The position numbers were made by a program, and so were the translations under genes. From NCBI GenBank assembly GCA_051884915.1, contig JBJEWF010000087.1:1-64000 (forward strand): a stretch of 64,000 nt of DNA, written 5' to 3'. A model generated the notes under the pieces. The model was not told the origin of the DNA and ran no database searches. It saw only the letters and a program-made list of their open reading frames with translations. This document shows, in pieces, positions 27,460-35,972 of the stretch. The first letter of the stretch is position 1, and each line of letters opens with the position of its first letter. The DNA comes from RUG572 sp051884915. Its GTDB lineage: Bacteria; Verrucomicrobiota; Kiritimatiellia; RFP12; UBA1067.

Positions 27460-28261
27460 TCTTTCCCATTCTCCGCGCCCTGTTATCGTTTACCTCGCAA
27501 GGATCGGGCCTGTCCTCGTTTCGTGTCGCTGTCTGACGGGTGAGCGCGAATCGAGGGCATAAGAAAACCTCTACTCGTACTTCAGTAGAGGTTGTAGGAA
27601 TAACCCTGTTGGAAACACGAGTAGAGGCAAGCGCATACGCTTCCTCTGCAAGTGTCGTCCAACTTGAAACTTCCTACATTTCTACTGACGACCGCTTTGC
27701 AGCGTAAATTGTTTTTTCCCCACGGCCCACCAGGGCACAGGAGAGCAGGCGGGATTTCTCGCCGCCCTATCGGTTTAACTGTCTATGCCAGATCCCTTTC
27801 ATTGTCAGTTCCACGATTCAAACCTGATGCCGAGGGAATTCAGAAAGCCGATGACAAGACTCGGGTTCTCGCCAACACCCGCTTGAAGGTCAGATCCGCC
27901 GCTGGACCAGAGCGCTTTGCCATATCCTTCTCCGCCCCTAGCATTTGCCGCATCATACACTACTCCCGTCCAAATGTCAAGGGTACCACCTGCCGCGGAT
28001 TACCGGAGAATTGCAAGATCCGGCGGAAAATCGGCCCCCAAGAGAGGTTGGCGTCACGAACCGGAGAAACGCGATCGCGCAAGGCCGCCGGGGACAGACT
28101 GGCTGCAAAGGCGTGGAACGGATACGTCAGCCGATGTGCACGGATGACGCCCGGAAACTTCGCGAAGGACCGCGGCGGGGCTACGTTGCCGGAACGAACC
28201 CGACAGGGCCTCTTGGGGCCGCGCCGCGCCGCACGAGAGCCACCCTCTTTTGCGTCACCCG
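27460..28261. other. About 800-nt intergenic region with overlapping inverted repeats
   Basis: No supported gene. A plus-strand frame (27652-28461) overlaps the next gene and lacks protein-like composition. Its part nearest the operon holds CCTCTACTCGT (27568-27578) facing AGTAGAGG (27584-27591) and ACGAGTAGAGG (27617-27627). A third stem, GAGG-c-AAGCG/CGCTT-CCTC, spans 27624-27646. The rest (27700-28250) shows nothing I recognise; it may contain a decayed gene. Confidence 0.45.
27566..27646. promoter_or_regulatory. Set of mutually exclusive hairpins upstream of the envelope operon
   Basis: The perfect 10-bp stem AACCTCTACT/AGTAGAGGTT (27566-27575 with 27584-27593, 8-nt loop) competes with a longer-range pairing of CCTCTACTCGT (27568-27578) with ACGAGTAGAGG (27617-27627). 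The same GAGG can also pair within 27624-27646. Read on the minus strand, the last arm is followed by TTTTC, so one form resembles a terminator. It lies about 105-185 nt before the first gene at 27459. An attenuator or riboswitch-like control is possible but unproven. Confidence 0.35.
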
Positions 28262-29692
28262 TCAGGCGCCGGAGTCTTGAACTGCGCGCCCCAGATGTCG
28301 AGCGTCCGAAACCGCATCGGTTCCGCCGCCCGCATCGTCAGGGCGTCCACCAGACACACGGTTCCAATCGCCTTCTGCGTCCTTCGCCTTTTCCGGTTTG
28401 CCAAGTTCGAGCATCCGCGTGCAGACCCTGGCCGCAAATGCCCGGTCATGCGTGGCGATGACCATTGCCGCGCCGTTCGCGTTCAACACGTTCGCGAGGC
28501 GGGTCTTCTCGTAATCGTCGAGGGCCGCAGTCGGTTCATCCAGGAGCAGAAGTTCCGGCGAAGCCGCCAGCAGGCCCGCCAAAGCGACGCGCTGGCGCTG
28601 CCCGCGCGACAGCGACGCGATCGGCCGGTTTCCCGCCGGCAATCCCAGCGAAGCCAGCACGGCGTCGACCCGACGCGCGCCCTCCGCCGGGGGCAGCCCC
28701 CGCCGTCCCGGGACATAGCCCACGTCTTCCCGGACGGTCGGATACAGGAACTGGTCGTCCGGATTCTCGAAAAGGAACCCCAGCCGCGCGCGAATCGTCG
28801 GCAGGGACGCCCCTTGCGGTTTCCGTTCAAACACCGAAACCTCGCCATCAAACGGCTGCAGACCCGCCAACACGGACAGCAGAGTCGTCTTGCCCGCCCC
28901 ATTCGGGCCCAGCAAGGCAACCCGTTCGCCCTTCTTCAAGACGAATTCCGGAAGTCTCAAAGCCGGTTCGGACGACAGGGGATATTGGACGACCAGATTC
29001 CGGCACGCCACGACCACGTCGCCGCCGAAAGGTTCAGGCGACGTCTGCCGCGCCGCGGCCCGGCGGAGTTCCAACGCCCGCGCCAGGATTTCGGCATCGC
29101 GGCTGAGCGCCTCGAACCAGCGCAGCAGCTGTGCGCAGGCAAGCACCACGCCCTCGGACACGTGCAGACGCCGCAGCGCCTTCAGGAACCGGACTTCGCA
29201 GACGCCGTCGCGTTTCGTCGCCGCGTCCGCGAAAACCGGCACAAAGGCCATCATCAGCAGCACGCCCGGCCAGCCGGCTGCAAAGGAAAGAAACGAAATG
29301 CCCGCCGCCGGCAGATTCGGGAACTTTAACGCCAACATCCAGACGAGTCCCGCATGAAGCGCCCGGCCCAACGGCAGCACGGCGGCAAGCGCCAGCCGCG
29401 GGCGTTTCCGCAAAACCGCCAGCAATCCAACCTGAACGGCCAGTTCGAGCGAAAGGACCGCCGCCAACGGCGGCCAGAGCAGCGGCATCCCCGTGAGGAA
29501 CGAAGACACCAGAGGGACCAGAGCGGCCGTCACGACCGCCGCGCCGGGCCGGACCAGGAAGGCCAACGCCACCAGCGGCCAGTACATCGGCAAAAACAAC
29601 GGCCCCGCCAGTCCGAACACGTGGAACAACGCCGGCAGGGCCAGTGCAAGAGCGCCAAAAAGACCGCAGTAGGCGTGGTCGCGCGTACCCAT
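28262..29692 (-). CDS. Fused ECF-like transporter: S-like membrane domain plus ATPase
   Basis: A 476-residue protein. Residues 1-160 form about five or six hydrophobic segments like an ECF transporter substrate-binding (S) subunit. Residues 220-430 form an ABC ATPase: Walker A GPNGAGKT, signature SLSRGQRQRV, Walker B LLLLDEPTAALDD, and switch His in IATHDRA. S and A parts are normally separate genes, with an EcfT protein, and no EcfT is nearby. The last 40 residues (after GKPEKAKDAE) look unnatural, while an overlapping frame ends LDIWGAQFKTPAPDG, so a frameshift near 28390 is possible. The ATG lies 3 nt after the hydrolase stop. Confidence 0.65.
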   Translation of the reverse strand: MGTRDHAYCGLFGALALALPALFHVFGLAGPLFLPMYWPLVALAFLVRPGAAVVTAALVPLVSSFLTGMPLLWPPLAAVLSLELAVQVGLLAVLRKRPRLALAAVLPLGRALHAGLVWMLALKFPNLPAAGISFLSFAAGWPGVLLMMAFVPVFADAATKRDGVCEVRFLKALRRLHVSEGVVLACAQLLRWFEALSRDAEILARALELRRAAARQTSPEPFGGDVVVACRNLVVQYPLSSEPALRLPEFVLKKGERVALLGPNGAGKTTLLSVLAGLQPFDGEVSVFERKPQGASLPTIRARLGFLFENPDDQFLYPTVREDVGYVPGRRGLPPAEGARRVDAVLASLGLPAGNRPIASLSRGQRQRVALAGLLAASPELLLLDEPTAALDDYEKTRLANVLNANGAAMVIATHDRAFAARVCTRMLELGKPEKAKDAEGDWNRVSGGRPDDAGGGTDAVSDARHLGRAVQDSGA

Positions 29693-29695
29693 CGG

Positions 29696-32600
29696 CTACC
29701 GGCTGAAGCGCGTTTCGTAGAGCGCGTAGCCGACTTCGCGCACGGCGGCGACCGTTTCCGGATAGGGCGTGTCGCAGATATCCGTCCAGCCGACCTGCAG
29801 ATATTCGCCATCGAAACGGCCCGTCGTCGCCTGGTCGGAAAACTGGTGCCAGTGGACGCCCACCACCTGCGGATTGCCGAGGGCCGACCGCACGTAGGCC
29901 TTCAGCTTCCGCGCCCGGTCGTCCTGGTTGGCCGCCTGGCACACGCCCGTCCCGAACGGGCCGCGGTCCGTTGCGCCGAAATGGAATTCGCCGATCACAA
30001 CCGGCGCGTCGAGATTGTCCGGCAGACGCCACTGCCCGATCGAGTCCGCATAGACATTGTAGCTCACCACGTCGCAATACTTCACGCAGGCGCCCACGGC
30101 CCACGGACGCGCGGAACCCGCAAACCGGCAGCCGAGGTAGAGCAACCCCTTGTCGAACGCCTTCACCGTCTCGCGCGTCCGCTTGAAATATTCCTCGCAG
30201 ATCACGCGCGTGAACGCGGACAGATCGCCGGTCGCATCCGCACCCGGCAACAGCACCGAGTGGAGCAAGTCGTCCCAATTCGCATAATCCGCCTTCCATG
30301 CCGCGTTGAGCTTCGCGATGTCGCCGTATTTTCCCCGGAAATGGGCGACCAGCGCGCGTTTGGCCGGCTGGTCGGCCGGCGACTGGATCGTCCAGTCCGC
30401 CAGCTGGCGCGGCGTTCCGCCCCAGTTGATTTCATTGTCCACGAAGAACCCGATGCACCACGGATCGTGCGCCTCGCGGCCATGCGCGGCCAGCGCGTCC
30501 GTCACCCCTTTCGCGAAGGATTCGTCCCATGGATCGCGAAATTTCCACCAGGCGCCAAAGGAGCCGGCGATGGGACGCGACTGGCATTCGACGCGTTCGG
30601 CGTAGGGCGTCCTGTCCAGAAGGCAGATCTTCAGATCGCTCGAATTGGCCACCGTATTCGCGCCCCAGCTGCGGAGACGGCGATGGACGAGATCGGAGTA
30701 GACGTTGTAGTAGTCGGGGCCATACTTGCGGAAAAGATTCGCGCTGGAGAAATCGTAGACGCGCGTTTCTCCGCGCGCCCCGTAGAACGGGAAGAGCAGA
30801 TCGTCGCGCGTCGTCCAGAACTTGGAGAACGCCGTTGCGCCCGCGGCGCCCGGTGCGGGCGGAAGATCCGTGAAGAAGCAGTCGCGGTCCGGCACCGTGC
30901 AGCCGCGGCGCGGCGTGCAGTTGTCGCCGTTCATCGGCGTCATCGCGGACGACGCCGAAACGCGCACCGGCCCGAAACTCCAGTAGAGACGGCCCTCCGG
31001 ATCGACGAACCACCACGTTCCCTTCGCGTCCCGGTGCGTCCGGAAGCGGCCAGTGGCTTCCAGCTGCGGACCTTTCGTCCACCCGCCGTATTTGTTCCAG
31101 TCCGACGGACCGGGATGCGCCGCCAGGTCCCGGGCTTCGGCCGCGGCGGCCGCCTTCAGGTCGGCGTCGCTCTTCGTCTTGCCCGGCCACTCGCGGAACT
31201 TGAACTGGCCGTAGACGTCGATGCAGGGCAGAAAGTCCTTCGTCGGCATCTTCATCCAGTCCGCGTGCGCGTGCGGACCGGGGAAGGCCTTCATCTTGTT
31301 GTCGGGCTGGCCGGGCCGGTAGAAGGAATCGACGATCTCGGCCGGCGTCATCTTCGCCCATTCCAGGCGCAGCGGAACGGCGGTGCGCTCGGCAATCAGA
31401 ATCGGCGAGTCCCACATCGGCAGATGCCGGACGACGGTGCGGTCCTTCTGGCGCACGAGATTCCATTCGGGAATCTCGAACACGCGCCCCGTAATCATGT
31501 CCGCCCACACCGGATTCTTGAACTGTCCCCAGACGGGAAGCTCCACCTGGTCGAAGCCCAGCATGTCCTCCGGCCGGCGGTCGTTGTACCAGAAGAACCA
31601 GACGGGACGGCCCAGGCGCGAGAACTTCGCGCAGGTCATTTTCCGCGGCGCCATGTCGCGCGGATCGAAACGGCGCTCCAGCACGAATGGCGCCGCCACG
31701 TCCAATGCGACCGGCAGCGTTTCATCGTCGAAGAAGCTGAACACGTTCTGCATCGCGTAGAAACTCGGGCGGCGATAGACGAATTCCTTCAGCGTGTTCG
31801 AGCGGATGAGGCCGAAACTCTGCAGCATGAACGTGTACTGCAGGTCGATCATCGTGAACACGTTGCACGGGATGGCCCGCGCGGCGTCGCCGATCGTCCG
31901 GCGGAGATTCCACTTCGCCTGCGAATATTCCGTCCACTCGACGCTGTGGATCGCGTGCGCGAATTCGAGCTGCGCGGGGCAGCCGACTTCGCCCTGCATG
32001 ATGTCGTAGGCGCCCGAATAGGATTTCACCAGTTTGCGCAGCGGTTCGGCAAAACCGGCGTAGGAGGTGTCCGGATTCGGCGTATAGGGATGGTAGATCC
32101 AGTATTTGACCAGATCGAGCGCGCCTTCCTTCTTCAGCTTTTCGAGAACGACGGCATAGTCGCTCTTGGCCGGGTCGCGGCCATTCCAGGAGATCGCCGT
32201 GACGAAGCACGTCGCATGCGGCTGGACTTCACGGATGGCCTTCGCCGTGCGGTAGACCATCTCGGCGTACTCCGTCGCCTGATTGAACGGCTCGTTCCAG
32301 ATCTCCCACTCGTCGACCACGTCCTTGTAGCGCGCGACACAGGCTTTGCAATAGCGCAGCCATGCGTCAAAAGCCTCCGGCTTGTCCGTCACCTGCTTGA
32401 CGCGCATGCCAAGACGGAAGTCGCTGCCCCACACGGGATTGCCGTAGGAGAGGCAGATCCAGGGCTTGACGCCCATCGCCGCCATCTCGCGGACCTGCGG
32501 GTCGAGCCAGGTGAAATCGTACGTCCCCTTTTTCTGTTCGGTCTTCGCCCAGCCGGAGAACAGGCGGCCGTGCTTGACGCCCAGCGGCCCCAGCCAGTTC

Positions 32601-32923
32601 TTGTAGGCGTTCCAGTCGGCATAGTCGCGGTCCAGCGTCTCGCAGCCGATCGACCACTTCGATCCCTTGATCTCTTTGGCGTCGCGAACGGCCAGCCGGC
32701 CGATTTCCTTCATGCCGGGATCCAGCCGGTTCAGCTTCTCCCAGGTGACGCATCGCTTTTCCTTCGGCGCCACCGGCTTCTTGTGGTCGTCCCACGCATC
32801 CCAGCTTTTGATTTTCGCGGCGTCCTTGAACGACACGACGCCCGGCGCCGCGGGAGCGTCCGCCCGGCAGACGAATGACGCGGCCGCGCCGGCCAGCATC
32901 GCGAAAGCAAATGTCCTTCCCAT
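29696..32923 (-). CDS. Secreted two-module glycoside hydrolase (GH39/GH5-like plus GH50-like)
   Basis: A 1075-residue secreted enzyme with signal peptide MGRTFAFAMLAGAAASFVCRA. The N-terminal half (to about 620) looks like a clan-A glycosidase of GH39/GH5 type, with the acid/base motif WEIWNEPF and a later Glu in QGEVGCPAQ. The C-terminal half (about 620-1075) resembles GH50 beta-agarase-like enzymes: GRLYWSFGP, FFVDNEINWGG (acid/base Glu) and VVIGEFHFGA (nucleophile Glu), then GRFDGEYLQVGWTDICDTPYPE. Both modules keep their active-site residues. The substrate is unknown, perhaps a galactan. The start at 32923 and another at 32941 both have strong Shine-Dalgarno sites. Confidence 0.75.
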   Translation of the reverse strand: MGRTFAFAMLAGAAASFVCRADAPAAPGVVSFKDAAKIKSWDAWDDHKKPVAPKEKRCVTWEKLNRLDPGMKEIGRLAVRDAKEIKGSKWSIGCETLDRDYADWNAYKNWLGPLGVKHGRLFSGWAKTEQKKGTYDFTWLDPQVREMAAMGVKPWICLSYGNPVWGSDFRLGMRVKQVTDKPEAFDAWLRYCKACVARYKDVVDEWEIWNEPFNQATEYAEMVYRTAKAIREVQPHATCFVTAISWNGRDPAKSDYAVVLEKLKKEGALDLVKYWIYHPYTPNPDTSYAGFAEPLRKLVKSYSGAYDIMQGEVGCPAQLEFAHAIHSVEWTEYSQAKWNLRRTIGDAARAIPCNVFTMIDLQYTFMLQSFGLIRSNTLKEFVYRRPSFYAMQNVFSFFDDETLPVALDVAAPFVLERRFDPRDMAPRKMTCAKFSRLGRPVWFFWYNDRRPEDMLGFDQVELPVWGQFKNPVWADMITGRVFEIPEWNLVRQKDRTVVRHLPMWDSPILIAERTAVPLRLEWAKMTPAEIVDSFYRPGQPDNKMKAFPGPHAHADWMKMPTKDFLPCIDVYGQFKFREWPGKTKSDADLKAAAAAEARDLAAHPGPSDWNKYGGWTKGPQLEATGRFRTHRDAKGTWWFVDPEGRLYWSFGPVRVSASSAMTPMNGDNCTPRRGCTVPDRDCFFTDLPPAPGAAGATAFSKFWTTRDDLLFPFYGARGETRVYDFSSANLFRKYGPDYYNVYSDLVHRRLRSWGANTVANSSDLKICLLDRTPYAERVECQSRPIAGSFGAWWKFRDPWDESFAKGVTDALAAHGREAHDPWCIGFFVDNEINWGGTPRQLADWTIQSPADQPAKRALVAHFRGKYGDIAKLNAAWKADYANWDDLLHSVLLPGADATGDLSAFTRVICEEYFKRTRETVKAFDKGLLYLGCRFAGSARPWAVGACVKYCDVVSYNVYADSIGQWRLPDNLDAPVVIGEFHFGATDRGPFGTGVCQAANQDDRARKLKAYVRSALGNPQVVGVHWHQFSDQATTGRFDGEYLQVGWTDICDTPYPETVAAVREVGYALYETRFSR

Positions 32924-32961
32924 GAATCCCCCTTGTTCCATGAATCCTCCTTGTCGTCCCG

Positions 32962-32970
32962 ATTATACCA
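32962..32970 (-). promoter_or_regulatory. Extended -10 promoter of the two-module hydrolase
   Basis: On the minus strand the sequence is TGGTATAAT, an extended -10 box. It lies about 20 nt upstream of the first of two ribosome-binding sites (AAGGAGG before the ATG at 32941, AAGGGGG before the ATG at 32923). These two RBS-ATG blocks are a tandem duplication of about 18 nt. No good -35 box is seen. Confidence 0.45.
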
Positions 32971-32988
32971 AAATTCCCGATCAGCCGA

Positions 32989-35814
32989 TCAGGACAGGAA
33001 TCTCCCGGTCAGACTTTCCTTGCAGGCGCGGATGTCGGCCGGCGTTCCCTCGGCCACGAGGTATCCGCCCGCGTCGCCGCCGCCGGGTCCCAGATCGACG
33101 ATCCAGTCCGCGCATTTCATCACGTCCACGTTATGTTCGATGACCACCACCGTGTTGCCGCTTTCGCGCAACTTCAGGAGCAGGTTCATCAGCTTCGAGA
33201 CGTCGTCGAAATGAAGGCCCGTCGTCGGTTCGTCCAGCAGATAGAGCGTCCGGCCCGTCGACCGTTTCGAGAGTTCCGCCGCCAGCTTGATACGCTGCGC
33301 CTCGCCGCCCGAAAGCGTGGTCGCCGGCTGGCCCAGGCCGATGTAGCCCAGCCCGACGTCCACGAGCGTCTTCAGCCTGGAAGCGAGTTTCGGCACCTTC
33401 GCGAAGAATTCATGGGCTTCGGCCACGGTCATTTCCAGCACGTCGGAAATCGTCTTGCCCGCGTACTTGACCTCCAGCGTCTCCTTGTTGAAGCGCTTGC
33501 CGCCGCACTGTTCGCACGTCACGTAGACATCCGGCAGGAAGCTCATCTCCAGTTTGCGCACGCCATCGCCGCCGCAGACCTCGCACCGGCCGCCCTTCAC
33601 GTTGAAGCTGAACCGCCCCGCCGTGTAGCCGCGCGCGCGCGCGCCCTCCGTTTTGGCGAAGAGCTCGCGGATGTCCGAGAAGAACCCCACGTAGGTGGCC
33701 GGATTCGAGCGCGGCGTCCGGCCGATCGGGCTCTGGTCGATTTCGATGACCTTGTCGATATGCTCGACGCCCGTGAGTTTCCGGAACTTGCCGGGCGCCC
33801 GTTTGGAATGGTAGAAGCGCCGCATCAGTTCGCACTTGAGCGTTTCCTCGATCAGCGTCGATTTGCCGCTGCCGCTCACGCCCGTCACGACCGTGAACGT
33901 CCCCAGGGGAATCCGCACGGTGATGTTCTTGAGGTTATGTTCCGTGCAGCCGCTGATCGTCAACCAGCGACGCCGGCCCGCCGTTGCCGGCGGCAACGCC
34001 CCGCGGTTGCCGGCGATCGACTTGCGGCCCGTCAGATAGTCCGCCGTCAGCGTCCCGCATTTCAGCAGCCCCGCATAGTCGCCCTGGTACATCACGCGGC
34101 CGCCTTCGCGGCCCGCGCCGGGGCCCAGGTCGATGATGTAGTCGGCCGTCCGCATCATCTCGCCGTCATGTTCCACGACGACCACCGTGTTGCCGCGGTC
34201 GCGCAGCCGTTTGAGCATCGCGATCAGCTTCTCGTTGTCCCGCGGGTGGAGACCGATCGTCGGTTCGTCCAGCACGTAGAGAACGCCCACGAGGCCGCTG
34301 CCGATCTGGGACGCGAGGCGGATGCGCTGCATCTCGCCGCCGGAAAGCGACGACGAGGCGCGGTCGAGCGTGAGGTAGTCGAGGCCGACGTCGTCGAGGA
34401 AGACCAGACGCTTCACGATTTCCTTCAGGACGTCTTTCACCACGGCGTACGCGTCGCCCTGCAGGCTCCTGAAGAACGCCAGCGCGTCCTTGACGGGCAT
34501 GGCCATCACCTCGACGATGCTCCGCCCCGCCACGGTCGCCGCGCGCGATTCGGGGCGCAGCCGCGTCCCATGGCAGTCGGGGCATTCCCGTTCGTTCTGG
34601 TAGGCCTTGAACTTTTCGCGCCGTTCGTCGCTTTCGGCGTTCTCCATCATGCGCTGGACCGTGGCGAGGACGCCTTCGAACGGCTTGTCGCTGTTGCGCC
34701 ACGGCAGAACGAGATCGTCGTCGAAGCCATGCATCAGCTTGTGGCGGAAATCGGCGGGAAGCCGTTCGTACGGCGTGTCGAGCCTGACTTTGTACTGCTT
34801 CGCGATCCGCGCGAGGATTTCGTTGTAGTACATGATCGCCATGTGGCCGGCGCGCCGCCACGGATGGATGCACTCGCGCAGCGGCAGGCTCCTGTCGGGG
34901 ACGACCAGGTCCTCGTCGAAATAGTAGAGCGAACCCAACCCGCCGCACTTCGGACAGGCCCCAAAAGGCGAATTGAACGAGAACGACCGCGGCTTCAGCT
35001 CGTCGAAGGAGAGGCCGCAATCGGGACAGGCGTTCTTCTCGGAGAAAACCAGCTGCCGGGGACCTTCGTCCGCCAGCGTCTCGACCAGAACCAGCCCGCC
35101 GCCCGTCTTCAGGCCCAGTTCAACCGAATCGGTCAGGCGCGTCACGAAAGCCGTGTAGGCCTGCCCGTCCGTCTCCTCCTTCGCGCGCATCACCAGACGG
35201 TCGACGACGACGTCGATCGAGTGGTTCTTCTTCCGGTCGAGTTCGGGGACCTCTTCGAGGGCGGTCACGGCGCCGTCCACGCGGACGCGGACGAAACCGG
35301 CCCGCTTGATTTCCGCGAGAACGTCTTCATGGCGGCCCTTGCGCCCTTTCACGACGGGCGCGTAGAGAATGAACTTCGTCCCCGACGGAAGCTTCAGCAG
35401 CGCATCGACGATCTGTTCCGCGCTCTGGTGCCGGACCGGCCGGCCGCATTTCGGACAGTGCGGCACGCCGACCGAGCCCCAGAGGATGCGCAGGTAGTCG
35501 TGGATTTCCGTCACCGTGGCGACGATCGAGCGCGGATTGCCGCCCGTTGTGCGCTGTTCGATGGCAATTGCGGGGGACAGTCCCTCGATGCGTTCCACGT
35601 CGGGCTTCTGCATCTGGTCGAGAAACTGGCGCGCGTAGGCGCTCAGCGATTCGACATAGCGCCGCTGGCCCTCCGCATACAAGGTGTCAAACGCCAAAGA
35701 CGACTTGCCGCTGCCCGACAGCCCCGTCACCACCGTGAGCGAGTTCCGCGGAATCCGGACATCCACATTGCGCAAATTATGGACCTTCGCGCCTTCAATG
35801 ATTATATCTGACAT
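32989..35814 (-). CDS. uvrA: Excinuclease ABC subunit UvrA
   Basis: A 941-residue UvrA, the damage-recognition ATPase of nucleotide excision repair. Both ABC domains are complete: Walker A GLSGSGKSS near residue 35 and GVSGSGKST in the second half; signature LSGGEMQRI and LSGGEAQRIKLA; and Walker B VLDEPTIGLHP and LLDEPTTGLHFDD. Zinc-module cysteines are seen in CPDCGLSFDE...CPKCGG and CEVCGGDG...CEQCGGKRF. Length is normal. A TGGTAGAAT extended -10 (35826-35834) lies 12-20 nt before the ATG, so the leader is very short. Confidence 0.98.
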   Translation of the reverse strand: MSDIIIEGAKVHNLRNVDVRIPRNSLTVVTGLSGSGKSSLAFDTLYAEGQRRYVESLSAYARQFLDQMQKPDVERIEGLSPAIAIEQRTTGGNPRSIVATVTEIHDYLRILWGSVGVPHCPKCGRPVRHQSAEQIVDALLKLPSGTKFILYAPVVKGRKGRHEDVLAEIKRAGFVRVRVDGAVTALEEVPELDRKKNHSIDVVVDRLVMRAKEETDGQAYTAFVTRLTDSVELGLKTGGGLVLVETLADEGPRQLVFSEKNACPDCGLSFDELKPRSFSFNSPFGACPKCGGLGSLYYFDEDLVVPDRSLPLRECIHPWRRAGHMAIMYYNEILARIAKQYKVRLDTPYERLPADFRHKLMHGFDDDLVLPWRNSDKPFEGVLATVQRMMENAESDERREKFKAYQNERECPDCHGTRLRPESRAATVAGRSIVEVMAMPVKDALAFFRSLQGDAYAVVKDVLKEIVKRLVFLDDVGLDYLTLDRASSSLSGGEMQRIRLASQIGSGLVGVLYVLDEPTIGLHPRDNEKLIAMLKRLRDRGNTVVVVEHDGEMMRTADYIIDLGPGAGREGGRVMYQGDYAGLLKCGTLTADYLTGRKSIAGNRGALPPATAGRRRWLTISGCTEHNLKNITVRIPLGTFTVVTGVSGSGKSTLIEETLKCELMRRFYHSKRAPGKFRKLTGVEHIDKVIEIDQSPIGRTPRSNPATYVGFFSDIRELFAKTEGARARGYTAGRFSFNVKGGRCEVCGGDGVRKLEMSFLPDVYVTCEQCGGKRFNKETLEVKYAGKTISDVLEMTVAEAHEFFAKVPKLASRLKTLVDVGLGYIGLGQPATTLSGGEAQRIKLAAELSKRSTGRTLYLLDEPTTGLHFDDVSKLMNLLLKLRESGNTVVVIEHNVDVMKCADWIVDLGPGGGDAGGYLVAEGTPADIRACKESLTGRFLS

Positions 35815-35972
35815 AGGTGGCGGCTATTCTACCATAATGGCTCCATCCCCGTAACGGCCGCGACAGACGGCGCGGCACCGCGCGCCGTCGGCCGGGCGGC
35901 CGCAGACGGAGGGAGCGGCCCGTCGATTCGCCGCGGTCCGGCATCATGCGGCCGGCGCGGGCGCATCCGGTC
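35815..35972 (-). promoter_or_regulatory. Intergenic region with uvrA promoter
   Basis: The gap between the GH78-like gene and uvrA. It contains the extended -10 box TGGTAGAAT at 35826-35834 (minus strand), read toward uvrA. No -35 consensus is clear. The remaining 130 nt are GC-rich with no gene seen. Confidence 0.4.

Noticed and set aside
27652..28461. 269-residue plus-strand frame upstream of the envelope cluster
   Set aside because: Arg-rich, overlaps the end of the ECF-like gene and lacks a ribosome-binding site; possible gene relic only.
29354..32878. 1174-residue plus-strand frame
   Set aside because: It runs antisense to the glycoside hydrolase, which has a signal peptide and active-site motifs; the plus frame is Arg/His-rich shadow.
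33133..35811. 892-residue plus-strand frame
   Set aside because: Antisense of uvrA, whose motifs are unmistakable.
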